Positions 57,788 to 64,000 of a DNA stretch of 64,000 bases are shown in pieces. Position numbers and translations under genes: made by a program. The DNA comes from Nocardioides currus (GTDB lineage: Bacteria; Actinomycetota; Actinomycetes; Propionibacteriales; Nocardioidaceae): NCBI RefSeq assembly GCF_003057875.1, contig NZ_PYXZ01000012.1, positions 85,848-149,847 on the forward strand, written 5' to 3'. Numbering within the stretch: position 1 is the first letter of the stretch; every line of letters starts with the position of its first letter. A model generated the notes under the pieces. The model saw only the letters and a list, made by a program, of their open reading frames with translations, was not told the origin of the DNA and searched no databases.

Positions 57788-58558
57788 CTAGGAGAGCGGC
57801 TCGGCCCGGGGCGGTACGGCGACGTCGACGTCCTCGCCCCACTCGGTGAACCCGACCAGCGCGGACTGCTCGAGCTGGTCCGGCACCTCGTAGGCCAGCC
57901 GGACGGGAAGCGAGTCGTCGTCGACGTACAGGTCCATGGTGACGGTGTCGGGCAGGTCCATCGTGCGGTACATCGAGCGGTCGTCGAGCAGGTCGAACCA
58001 CTCGCTGCTGTCGACGGAGAGGCGGTAGTGCTCGGTGTCCTGGCCGTCGATCTCCTCCGTCCCCTCGTCGCTCACCTCGGACACGGCGTCGCCGAGCGCG
58101 GCCAGGTCCCCGGGGACGTCGATGGCCAGCAGGGTGGGCACCGGTCCGGCGTCGAAGTCGCTGTCGGGGTCGGCGAGGCGCGGGTCGTCGACCTCGAGGA
58201 AGGTCCACTGGCGCCCGACGATCTCGCCGCCGAGGTAGACCCGCGAGCCGATGCGGCGTACGTCGAGCTGCTGGGCCGGGTCTCCCCCGGTCAGCGCGCG
58301 GAAGGTGGGGTCGTCGCCCCAGCGGGTGTCGACGGTGATGTCGTCGGGCGACTGCTTGGTGCCGAGGACGAGACGGACCGAGTCCTGGTCCGCGACGGCC
58401 TCGGTCATCGCCGCCACGACGTCGGCTCCGTTGGCACCGTCGCTGCTGCCGGCGTCGGCGTCCGGGTCGTCTCCTCCGGCGCACGCGGCGAGCGGGAGGA
58501 CGATCGCGGCCAGCGCTGCTGCGGTCAGCAGGCGCCGAGGGCGGGTGGTTCCAGGCAT
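57788..58558 (-). CDS. lipoprotein, LppX/LprG-like fold likely
   Basis: Exported lipoprotein of 256 residues. The signal peptide has an Arg-rich start and ends in lipobox LAAC with the lipidated Cys at residue 26. The mature part is acidic: a Ser/Asp/Gly linker, then DVVAAMTEAVADQDSVRLVL and later DTEHYRLSVDSSEWFDLL, TMDLYVDDDSLPVRLAYEVP. This beta-rich pattern resembles the LppX/LprG/LprF family of envelope carrier lipoproteins, though similarity is by eye only. TAGCGT at 58566-58571 lies seven bases before the ATG, so it may be leaderless. The stop sits just upstream of the RDD gene, probably cotranscribed. Confidence 0.82.
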   Translation of the reverse strand: MPGTTRPRRLLTAAALAAIVLPLAACAGGDDPDADAGSSDGANGADVVAAMTEAVADQDSVRLVLGTKQSPDDITVDTRWGDDPTFRALTGGDPAQQLDVRRIGSRVYLGGEIVGRQWTFLEVDDPRLADPDSDFDAGPVPTLLAIDVPGDLAALGDAVSEVSDEGTEEIDGQDTEHYRLSVDSSEWFDLLDDRSMYRTMDLPDTVTMDLYVDDDSLPVRLAYEVPDQLEQSALVGFTEWGEDVDVAVPPRAEPLS

Positions 58559-58565
58559 GGCGGGA

Positions 58566-58571
58566 ACGCTA
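58566..58571 (-). promoter_or_regulatory. -10 element of leaderless lipoprotein gene
   Basis: TAGCGT read leftward, seven bases before the ATG of the lipoprotein gene. The TGTCGGTG damage half-site is absent upstream. Confidence 0.45.
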
Positions 58572-58611
58572 TCCCGGGTGTGGGCGGGCATACCCAATCC
58601 CCGGCGGAACT

Positions 58612-58650
58612 GTTAACACGGGCGTAATACACGGGCACGTCGTCGAAACG
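58612..58650 (+). promoter_or_regulatory. possible GlnR-type site upstream of type III glutamine synthetase
   Basis: GTTAAC, six bases, GTAAT, six bases, GCACG, six bases, AAACG gives an 11-base periodicity like the GlnR consensus gTnAC-n6-GnAAC repeated. The first two half-sites are the best. It lies about 70-105 bases before the start of the glutamine synthetase gene. Nitrogen control by GlnR is common for actinobacterial gln genes; this assignment is motif-based and tentative. Confidence 0.35.
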
Positions 58651-58717
58651 CCGGGCTCCTAGCGTGAGCTCACACGATCCACGGCGACCCGAGATCGCCG
58701 GCACGAGGAGCACGAAC

Positions 58718-60895
58718 ATGACTGCGAACATGGTCCGTCTGGCTGCCATCAAGGACGTCCAGGCCTACGAGCCCCCGGCGGCCTTCTTCGACGTCGCCGA
58801 GGAGACCGGCTCGGTCTTCGGCGAGAACGTCTTCAGCCTGTCGGCGATGAAGAAGCGTCTGCCCAAGTCGGTGTTCAAGTCGGTCGCGGCGACCATCGAG
58901 AAGGGCGACGCCCTCGACCCGGCCGTGGCCGACGTGGTCGCCTCCGCGATGAAGGACTGGGCGATGGAGAAGGGCGTGACGCACTACGCCCACGTGTTCT
59001 ACCCGCTCACCGGCCTCACGGCCGAGAAGCACGACTCCTTCATGGAGCCGGTCGGCGACGGTACGGCGATCTGGGAGTTCCAGGGCAAGACCCTGATCCA
59101 GGGCGAGCCCGACGCGTCGTCCTTCCCCAACGGCGGCATCCGCGCCACGTTCGAGGCGCGCGGCTACACCGGCTGGGACGTGCAGTCCCCCGCCTACATC
59201 CTCGAGAACCCCAACGGCAACACCCTGTGCATCCCGACGATCTTCGTCTCGATGACCGGTGAGGCGCTCGACCACAAGACCCCCCTGCTGCGCTCGCAGA
59301 AGGCGATGGCCGACCAGGCCGCCCGCGTCCTCGACCTCTTCGGCCACCAGGACATCGACAACGTCGTGTCCTACTGCGGCCCCGAGCAGGAGTACTTCCT
59401 GGTCGACTCCTCCTTCGTCAACCTGCGCCCCGACCTGCTCAACGCGGGCCGCACGGTCTTCGGCGCCAAGCCGCCCAAGGGCCAGGAGTTCGACGACCAC
59501 TACTTCGGCGCGATCCCCGACCGGGTGCTGGCCTTCATGCACGACACGGAGCGCGCCCTCTTCAAGCTCGGCATCCCGGCCAAGACCCGGCACAACGAGG
59601 TGGCGCCCGGCCAGTTCGAGATCGCCCCGGTCTTCGAGCGGGCCAACCTGGCCTCCGACCACCAGCAGCTGCTGATGTCGACGTTCCGCAGCGTCGCCAG
59701 GCAGCACGGCATGGAGTGCCTCTTCCACGAGAAGCCGTTCGCCGGCGTCAACGGCTCGGGCAAGCACGTCAACTTCTCCTTCGGCAACAACAACCAGGGC
59801 AACTTCCTCAACCCGGGCGACAACCCGCACGACAACGCCCAGTTCCTCGTCTTCTGCGCCGCGATCATCCGGGCCGTGCATCTGCACGGCGGCCTGCTGC
59901 GCCTGTCGGTCGCCTCGGCCGGCAACGACCACCGCCTCGGCGCCAACGAGGCGCCGCCGGCGATCATCTCGATCTTCCTCGGCGACCAGCTGGCCGACGT
60001 GTTCGACCAGATCGCCAAGGGCGGCGCGACGTCGTCGAAGCAGAAGGGCATCCTCAACGTCGGCGTGGACACGCTCCCCGACCTGACCAAGGACGCGGGC
60101 GATCGCAACCGCACCTCGCCCTTCGCCTTCACCGGCAACCGTTTCGAGTTCCGGGCGGCCGGGTCCAACCAGACCGTGGCGGCGCCGATGGTCGTGATCA
60201 ACACCATCATGGCCGAGGCGCTCGACTTCTGCGCCAGCCAGATCGAGGCGGCCGTCGCGACCGGCACCGACTTCAACGCCGCCGTGCAGGCGCTGCTCGC
60301 CAAGATCGTCGAGGACCACGGCGCGGTGATCTTCAACGGCAACGGCTACTCCGAGGAGTGGCACGCTGAGGCGGAGGTCCGCGGCCTGAAGAACCTGCGC
60401 ACGACGGTCGACTCGCTGCCGGAGTACCTCACGCCTGCGTCGCGCGAGCTGTTCTCGACGTACGGCGTGTTCAACGAGGCCGAGCTCGAGTCGCGCTTCG
60501 AGGTGGGGGTCGAGCAGTACGTCATGACGCTGGTCGTCGAGGCCAACCTGACCGCCGAGATCGCGCAGACCACGGTGCTCCCGGCCGCGGTCCGCTTCCA
60601 GACCGAGCTGGCCGAGAACGTCGGCGCCCTCAAGGCCGCCGGCGTCGAGGCCGACACGGCCGACCTGCTCGCCGTCTCGGCCCTGGTCGCCGACCTGCGA
60701 GCCGGTCTTGCCGGCCTCAAGGGTGCCGTCGCCGGCGCCCACGAGCTGGCGGGCATCGACGAGGCGACGTACCTGCGCGACAGCGTCATCCCCGCGATGG
60801 ACGCGGTCCGGGCCGCCGTGGATGCGCTCGAGGAGGTCGTCGCCGACGACCTCTGGTCCCTGCCCACCTACCAGGAGATGCTCTACATCTTGTGA
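58718..60895 (+). CDS. glnN: glutamine synthetase type III
   Basis: Large glutamine synthetase of 725 residues, the size of GSIII (GlnN) enzymes and much longer than type I. It makes glutamine from glutamate, ammonia and ATP. Motifs: GENVFSLSAMKKRLPKSVFK near residue 35, the GSIII region YAHVFYPLTGLTAEKHDSFM, DYFLVD-like QEYFLVDSSF, KTRHNEVAPGQFEIAPVFE, and NGSGKHVNFSFGNNNQGNF. The C-terminal helices end WSLPTYQEMLYIL. The ATG at 58718 has GAGGAG upstream. It is followed by a terminator and then by type I glnA. Confidence 0.95.
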   Translation: MTANMVRLAAIKDVQAYEPPAAFFDVAEETGSVFGENVFSLSAMKKRLPKSVFKSVAATIEKGDALDPAVADVVASAMKDWAMEKGVTHYAHVFYPLTGLTAEKHDSFMEPVGDGTAIWEFQGKTLIQGEPDASSFPNGGIRATFEARGYTGWDVQSPAYILENPNGNTLCIPTIFVSMTGEALDHKTPLLRSQKAMADQAARVLDLFGHQDIDNVVSYCGPEQEYFLVDSSFVNLRPDLLNAGRTVFGAKPPKGQEFDDHYFGAIPDRVLAFMHDTERALFKLGIPAKTRHNEVAPGQFEIAPVFERANLASDHQQLLMSTFRSVARQHGMECLFHEKPFAGVNGSGKHVNFSFGNNNQGNFLNPGDNPHDNAQFLVFCAAIIRAVHLHGGLLRLSVASAGNDHRLGANEAPPAIISIFLGDQLADVFDQIAKGGATSSKQKGILNVGVDTLPDLTKDAGDRNRTSPFAFTGNRFEFRAAGSNQTVAAPMVVINTIMAEALDFCASQIEAAVATGTDFNAAVQALLAKIVEDHGAVIFNGNGYSEEWHAEAEVRGLKNLRTTVDSLPEYLTPASRELFSTYGVFNEAELESRFEVGVEQYVMTLVVEANLTAEIAQTTVLPAAVRFQTELAENVGALKAAGVEADTADLLAVSALVADLRAGLAGLKGAVAGAHELAGIDEATYLRDSVIPAMDAVRAAVDALEEVVADDLWSLPTYQEMLYIL

Positions 60896-60903
60896 TGCAG
60901 AAC

Positions 60904-60927
60904 GGCCGCGGTGCTCGGACCGCGGCC
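60904..60927 (+). terminator. hairpin terminator after glnN
   Basis: GGCCGCGGT (60904-60912) pairs with ACCGCGGCC (60919-60927) around GCTCGG, followed by TGTTGT. It starts nine bases after the glnN stop. Confidence 0.8.
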
Positions 60928-61019
60928 TGTTGTAAGTTGCCCGAGGCACGAGCGCAGCGTCGCGTCACCGTGCGCCCCCACTCGATCCCAGCCGCCCGGT
61001 GGCGTGCCAAGGAGGATGC

Positions 61020-62438
61020 ATGTTCAGCAACAGCGAAGAGCTGCTCAAGTACATCAAGGACGAAGGCGTCGAGATGGTCGACGTCCGCTTCTGCGACCTG
61101 CCCGGCGTCATGCAGCACTTCACCGTCCCGGTGTCCTCGTTCGACCAGTCCGTCTTCGACGACGGTCTCGGCTTCGACGGCTCCTCGATCCGCGGCTTCC
61201 AGGCCATCCACGAGTCCGACATGCAGCTCTTCCCGGACCCCACGACGGCCTACATCGACCCGTTCCGCGTCGCCAAGACGTTGGTCGTGAACTTCTTCAT
61301 CCACGACCCGATCACCGGCGAGGCCTACTCGCGCGACCCGCGCAACATCGCCAAGAAGGCGATGGCCTACCTCGCCAGCACCGGCATCGGCGACAAGGCG
61401 TTCTTCGCCCCCGAGGCCGAGTTCTACGTCTTCGACAACGTCCGCTTCGAGACCTCCGCGAACGCGGGTTTCTACCACATCGACTCGGAGGCCGGCGCCT
61501 GGAACTCGGGGTCGGAGGACAACAACCGCGGCTACAAGGTGAAGTACAAGGGTGGCTACTTCCCGGTCGCGCCGTACGACCACTTCGGCGAGCTGCGTGA
61601 CGAGATGGTCATCGAGCTCGAGCGCGCCGGGCTGCACGTCGAGCGTGCCCACCACGAGGTCGGCACGGCCGGCCAGGCCGAGATCAACTACAAGTTCGAC
61701 GAGCTGCTCAAGGCCGCCGACGACGTGATGAAGTTCAAGTACATCATCAAGAACGTCGCCTGGCGCAACAACAAGACCGCGACCTTCATGCCCAAGCCGA
61801 TCTTCGGCGACAACGGTTCCGGCATGCACGTGCACCAGTCGATCTGGGGCTCCGACGGCCCGCTGTTCTACGACGAGACCGGCTACGGCGGCCTCTCGGA
61901 CATGGCCCGCCACTACATCGGCGGCATCCTCAAGCACGCACCGTCGCTGCTCGCGTTCACCAACCCGACGGTGAACTCCTACCACCGCCTGGTGCCGGGC
62001 TTCGAGGCGCCGATCTCGCTCGTCTACTCCCAGCGCAACCGCTCGGCCTGCGTGCGCATCCCGATCACGGGCGCCAACCCGAAGGCCAAGCGCATCGAGT
62101 TCCGCTGCCCCGACCCGTCGGCCAACCCCTACCTCGCCTTCTCGGCACTGCTCCTCGCCGGCATCGACGGGATCCAGAACAAGATCGAGCCGCCGGCTCC
62201 GATCGACAAGGACATCTACGAGCTGCCGCCGGACGAGATGGCCGACATCGACCAGGTCCCCACGTCGCTCAACGCGGTGCTGGACAACCTGGAGCGCGAC
62301 CACGACTTCCTGACGGTCGGCAACGTGTTCACCCCCGACCTGATCGAGACCTGGGTCGACTACAAGCGACAGAACGAGATCCTGCCCGTGCAGCTGCGTC
62401 CGCACCCGCACGAGTTCGAGCTCTACTACGACATCTAG
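61020..62438 (+). CDS. glnA: glutamine synthetase type I
   Basis: Dodecameric glutamine synthetase of 472 residues. Motifs: GFDGSSIRGFQAIHESDMQLFPD, PEAEFYVFD, the ATP/ammonia-site KPIFGDNGSGMHVHQS, NPTVNSYHRLVPGFEAP, and the adenylylation Tyr region DKDIYELPPDE, so it is of the I-beta type regulated by GlnE. The GGAGG at 61011 fixes the ATG at 61020. This is the orthologue by place of glnA1 (Rv2220) at the end of the lipB-lipA cluster. The gap to glnN holds a terminator and presumably a separate promoter. Confidence 0.97.
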   Translation: MFSNSEELLKYIKDEGVEMVDVRFCDLPGVMQHFTVPVSSFDQSVFDDGLGFDGSSIRGFQAIHESDMQLFPDPTTAYIDPFRVAKTLVVNFFIHDPITGEAYSRDPRNIAKKAMAYLASTGIGDKAFFAPEAEFYVFDNVRFETSANAGFYHIDSEAGAWNSGSEDNNRGYKVKYKGGYFPVAPYDHFGELRDEMVIELERAGLHVERAHHEVGTAGQAEINYKFDELLKAADDVMKFKYIIKNVAWRNNKTATFMPKPIFGDNGSGMHVHQSIWGSDGPLFYDETGYGGLSDMARHYIGGILKHAPSLLAFTNPTVNSYHRLVPGFEAPISLVYSQRNRSACVRIPITGANPKAKRIEFRCPDPSANPYLAFSALLLAGIDGIQNKIEPPAPIDKDIYELPPDEMADIDQVPTSLNAVLDNLERDHDFLTVGNVFTPDLIETWVDYKRQNEILPVQLRPHPHEFELYYDI

Positions 62439-62448
62439 GACCGACGGG

Positions 62449-62532
62449 TCTCTGACCTGCTGAAACGCCCCGAATCGGCCTCTGACCTGCGGAAACGTGT
62501 TCCGGTCAGTTCTGGTTGGTTCGGGGCGTTTC
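62449..62532. repeat. direct and inverted repeats after glnA
   Basis: CTCTGACCTGC-GAAACG-type sequence occurs twice (62449-62467 and 62479-62497). GAAACGCCCCGAA (62462-62474) pairs perfectly with TTCGGGGCGTTTC (62520-62532), enclosing a second small near-palindrome (GGAAACGTGTTCC). It may form the glnA terminator. A third CTGACCTGCGG copy lies at 62970-62980. Confidence 0.65.
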
Positions 62533-62595
62533 GGGATCCAATGCTGGATCCATGCTGGATTTTCGCGAGCGCAGCGACACCACCCTCGCTCGCCG

Positions 62596-62601
62596 TATCC
62601 T
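62596..62601 (+). promoter_or_regulatory. -10 element of leaderless hypothetical gene
   Basis: TATCCT lies six bases before the ATG at 62608; no ribosome-binding site is present. Confidence 0.45.
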
Positions 62602-62607
62602 TGGGGC

Positions 62608-62973
62608 ATGGCTTCGGAGCGTGAGCGGCTGGACCAGATCGCGGCCGCGGTGCTGGCCAGGATCGACGCGCGGCGCCAGCCGGACCGCTTAGTGGATCCA
62701 CGAGCGGCCCGCATCGACGCGCTGCTGGGTGACCCCTCCGAGATCACGCCTGAGGAGCTCATCCTCCGGACGTGGGTCGATGGCACTGATCGAGACGCGC
62801 TCGTCGCCCGGCTCTCCGAGATTGTCTACACCGACGATGAGCACGCCCCCTACCCGGCCGACGGCGCCCGGCGCGGCACCTGGTGGCAGGTGCGATCGGC
62901 GATGATGTCGGGCTACCTCACGCAGGACGAACTCGACCAGATCGCCGCGTTACGCACCCGTGCAAGCTCCTGA
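62608..62973 (+). CDS. hypothetical protein
   Basis: Soluble, acidic protein of 121 residues that I do not recognise. It begins MASERERLDQIAAAVLARID, with HAPYPADGARRGTWWQVRSAM later and a helical end, YLTQDELDQIAALRTRASS. No transmembrane segment or catalytic motif. The start was placed at 62608 because TATCCT lies six bases before it. The stop codon is part of a repeated CTGACCTGCGG sequence. It lies in an accessory-looking islet between glnA and a transposase gene. Confidence 0.65.
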   Translation: MASERERLDQIAAAVLARIDARRQPDRLVDPRAARIDALLGDPSEITPEELILRTWVDGTDRDALVARLSEIVYTDDEHAPYPADGARRGTWWQVRSAMMSGYLTQDELDQIAALRTRASS

Positions 62974-63020
62974 CCTGCGGGAAGAAAGATTCTTTTCAGC
63001 GGGAGGCAAGATTCTTTCTA
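62970..63020. repeat. short AT-richer repeat between convergent small genes
   Basis: CTGACCTGCGGGAAGAAAGA, TTCTTTTCA is followed by GCGGGAGGC, AAGATTCTTTC. The block thus repeats (A)AGATTCTTT after a GCGGGA stretch, and each copy contains the small palindrome AAAGATTCTTT or part of it. Base composition is visibly less GC-rich than the surroundings. It separates the convergent stops at 62973 and 63022. Confidence 0.6.
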
Positions 63021-63021
63021 C

Positions 63022-63222
63022 CTAGCCCGCCTCGCGGATGGACGAGGCCGGGAAGGTGTCGATGCGGTTCACGCAAGCGCTACTCCGCCACGTCACCTGG
63101 CCGGTCCATGACCCGTCGCTCAGCTGCTTCCACTGGCGCAGCTCGCCGGTAAACCAGACCTCGTCAACCAGCACTTCGACGTCTGGGCGCTCGTCGGGTC
63201 GAAAGGTGACGATCTCAGACAT
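63022..63222 (-). CDS. small hypothetical protein
   Basis: Protein of 66 residues, soluble, Trp-rich: MSEIVTFRPDERPDVEVLVD, then VWFTGELRQWKQLSDGSWTG. The beta-strand pattern with four Trp looks like a small barrel, but no family is recognised. It is encoded four bases downstream of the membrane protein gene at 63227, so the two are probably one transcript. Confidence 0.6.
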   Translation of the reverse strand: MSEIVTFRPDERPDVEVLVDEVWFTGELRQWKQLSDGSWTGQVTWRSSACVNRIDTFPASSIREAG

Positions 63223-63226
63223 TCGG

Positions 63227-63766
63227 TCAGGGTAGACGCAGGCGCTTGCCCTCGATCGGCGGCTTCAGCGGCCCGATGCCGAGGTCGTCACGAGCCACCT
63301 GGGTAAGCATTGAGTAGACCTCACGAGCGGTGTGCGCAACCTGGCGCGCGACACCCCGGTCGGCGGCGTCCACGGCGTTCTCCATCAGCAGGATCTGTGA
63401 GCTGAACTCGATCATCCGGCTGTACATGGCGTCGCTACCGAGGAGGGCCACGCGGGACTCGCGCCCGAAGAAGTGGGTGTGCAGCTGTCGGAGCTCCTTG
63501 GCGATCTCGGTGCGCCTGGTGTCATCGAGCCGTACAGAGTGCCCGAGCTCTCCGGCAAGATTGCATGCCGCCCTACCGAAGCCGAGCAGCTCCAGGTAGA
63601 GCTCGCGTCGTTCGTCAAACCAGCGGTCCTGCACCTCGATGGTGCGTTGACCGGCTCGATCTTGGCGAGCAGCTCGCTGACCCAGCACTTGCGTCAGCAC
63701 GGAGCCGGCCAAGGTCCCGGCCGCGCCGACGGCTCCACCGATCACACCGATCCAAGCTGCGTCCAC
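63227..63766 (-). CDS. membrane-anchored coiled helical protein, unknown function
   Basis: Protein of 179 residues starting at GTG 63766. Residues 4-28 form a Gly/Ala-rich transmembrane helix (WIGVIGGAVGAAGTLAGSVL). A long charged helix follows (RAARQDRAGQRTIEVQDRWF), then further helices to the end. The N-terminal pattern of a short glycine-rich membrane helix followed by a charged coil is common in small actinobacterial and phage-associated proteins of unknown role. It heads a two-gene unit with the 66-residue gene. Confidence 0.65.
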   Translation of the reverse strand: MDAAWIGVIGGAVGAAGTLAGSVLTQVLGQRAARQDRAGQRTIEVQDRWFDERRELYLELLGFGRAACNLAGELGHSVRLDDTRRTEIAKELRQLHTHFFGRESRVALLGSDAMYSRMIEFSSQILLMENAVDAADRGVARQVAHTAREVYSMLTQVARDDLGIGPLKPPIEGKRLRLP

Positions 63767-63919
63767 GCTCGGACCCTACCCACTCACAGGCGTCTCCGAG
63801 GGGCGATCTTCTACCTTCCGACGCCGTCTGGATCACCGACGCTAAGGCCACTTAGAGCAACAACGCACAAGGGGCCCCGGGACTGCTGAAGGTCTAGTTG
63901 TCACTCGTGGTGAGTGGTT
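63767..63919. other. gap before the transposase gene, probable insertion-sequence end
   Basis: No gene is visible here. The stretch contains GGGGCCCCGGGACTGCTGAA at about 63871, then TCTAGTTGTCACTCGTGGTG leading to the transposase stop. The boundary between chromosomal DNA and the insertion sequence should lie here. Confidence 0.4.
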
Positions 63920-64000
63920 TCAGGCCGCGTCAGCGGCCGTGTAGATGGTCTCAAACTCGATCGGGGTGAGCTTGCCGAGGGCTCGCTGACGACGTCGACG
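63920..64000 (-). CDS. IS3-family transposase, C-terminal end (runs off the right edge)
   Basis: The last 26 codons of a leftward gene read RRRRQRALGKLTPIEFETIY and end TAADAA. R-RRR-x-ALG-x-LTP-x-E(F/Y)E is the usual C-terminus of IS3-type (OrfB, integrase-core) transposases, after the DDE catalytic residues that lie outside the window. The element's left end should be within the bases just left of the stop, about 63870-63919 (CTGAAGGTCTAGTTGTCACT region). I cannot fix the terminal inverted repeat without the other end. Confidence 0.75.
   Translation of the reverse strand, partial: RRRRQRALGKLTPIEFETIYTAADAA

Noticed and set aside
58566..58571. TAGCGT before the lipoprotein gene as another PafBC site
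   Set aside because: The -10 is the same as at recA, but the TGTCGGTG element is missing, so it is only a general promoter. The same holds for TAGCGT at 41937-41942.
62497..62607. Upstream extension of the 121-residue gene to an earlier start
   Set aside because: The extension crosses the inverted repeat, has unlike composition, and the TATCCT box with six-base spacing supports the start at 62608.

Overview
This window is a piece of chromosome from a high-GC actinobacterium, most likely Nocardioidaceae (Nocardioides-like). The reasons are the strong G/C bias at third codon positions, frequent GTG/TTG starts, many apparently leaderless genes (a TAnnnT hexamer 6-8 bases before the start codon), and gene order matching other Actinobacteria. 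The genus is an inference. Two conserved blocks are joined here. Bases 1-41093 correspond to the mycobacterial recA-DUF3046 / clgR-pgsA-ftsK-rnj-dapA / dfrA-thyA neighbourhood, with lhr-nei2 added. Bases 42740-62438 correspond to the gcvT-pepA-(lpd)-sucB-TIGR01777-lipB-lipA-DUF4191-RDD-glnA neighbourhood.

Layout. 1-6118: start of recA (minus) with a two-promoter DNA-damage control region, a small secreted Fn3 protein, a four-gene coupled operon (DinB-like, methyltransferase, DUF3046, MFS) and an ABC-2 exporter. 6164-14814: a RidA-like protein, the DNA-repair pair lhr-nei2, a ClgR-like regulator, CinA and a GH15 glycosidase. 14899-23364: two secreted phosphorus-scavenging enzymes, an extracellular nuclease fused to a 5'-nucleotidase (with a PHO-box-like site) and a stand-alone 5'-nucleotidase. 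23444-30151: pgsA, rimO, a RodZ-like protein and ftsK. 30378-33632: a large secreted M4 metalloprotease. 33771-38190: dapA, RNase J and an orphan GAF histidine kinase. 38247-42991: a phosphotransferase, small proteins, dfrA-thyA, PhzF and hypotheticals. 42991-49568: gcvT, pepA, lpdA and sucB. 49741-53233: a two-module ABC exporter, frameshifted in a C-run before its second ATPase domain. 53266-57786: TIGR01777 epimerase, lipB, lipA, DUF4191 and RDD membrane proteins. 57788-62438: a lipoprotein and two glutamine synthetases (type III and type I). 62449-64000: a small accessory islet of hypothetical genes and short repeats, ending in the 3' end of an IS3-type transposase.

How the genes work together. 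lipB and lipA make the lipoyl groups carried by SucB, and LpdA reoxidises them; GcvT belongs to the other lipoate-dependent system, glycine cleavage. DfrA and ThyA form the folate/thymidylate pair. FtsK and the RodZ-like protein are cell-division/shape factors, with PgsA for phospholipids. The secreted nuclease, 5'-nucleotidases and protease look like scavenging enzymes. No tRNA, rRNA or CRISPR array was seen.

Most notable signals. The RecA-independent DNA-damage (PafBC-type) promoter motif TGTCGGTG-N8-TAnnnT occurs upstream of recA and, with the same -10 TAGCGT, directly before the ABC exporter at 49741. A near match precedes lhr-nei2. A 22-base PHO-box-like direct repeat sits upstream of the nuclease/nucleotidase fusion. 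Several unrelated hairpin or tandem-repeat families fill the gaps between genes. No gap without a gene exceeds about 300 bases.
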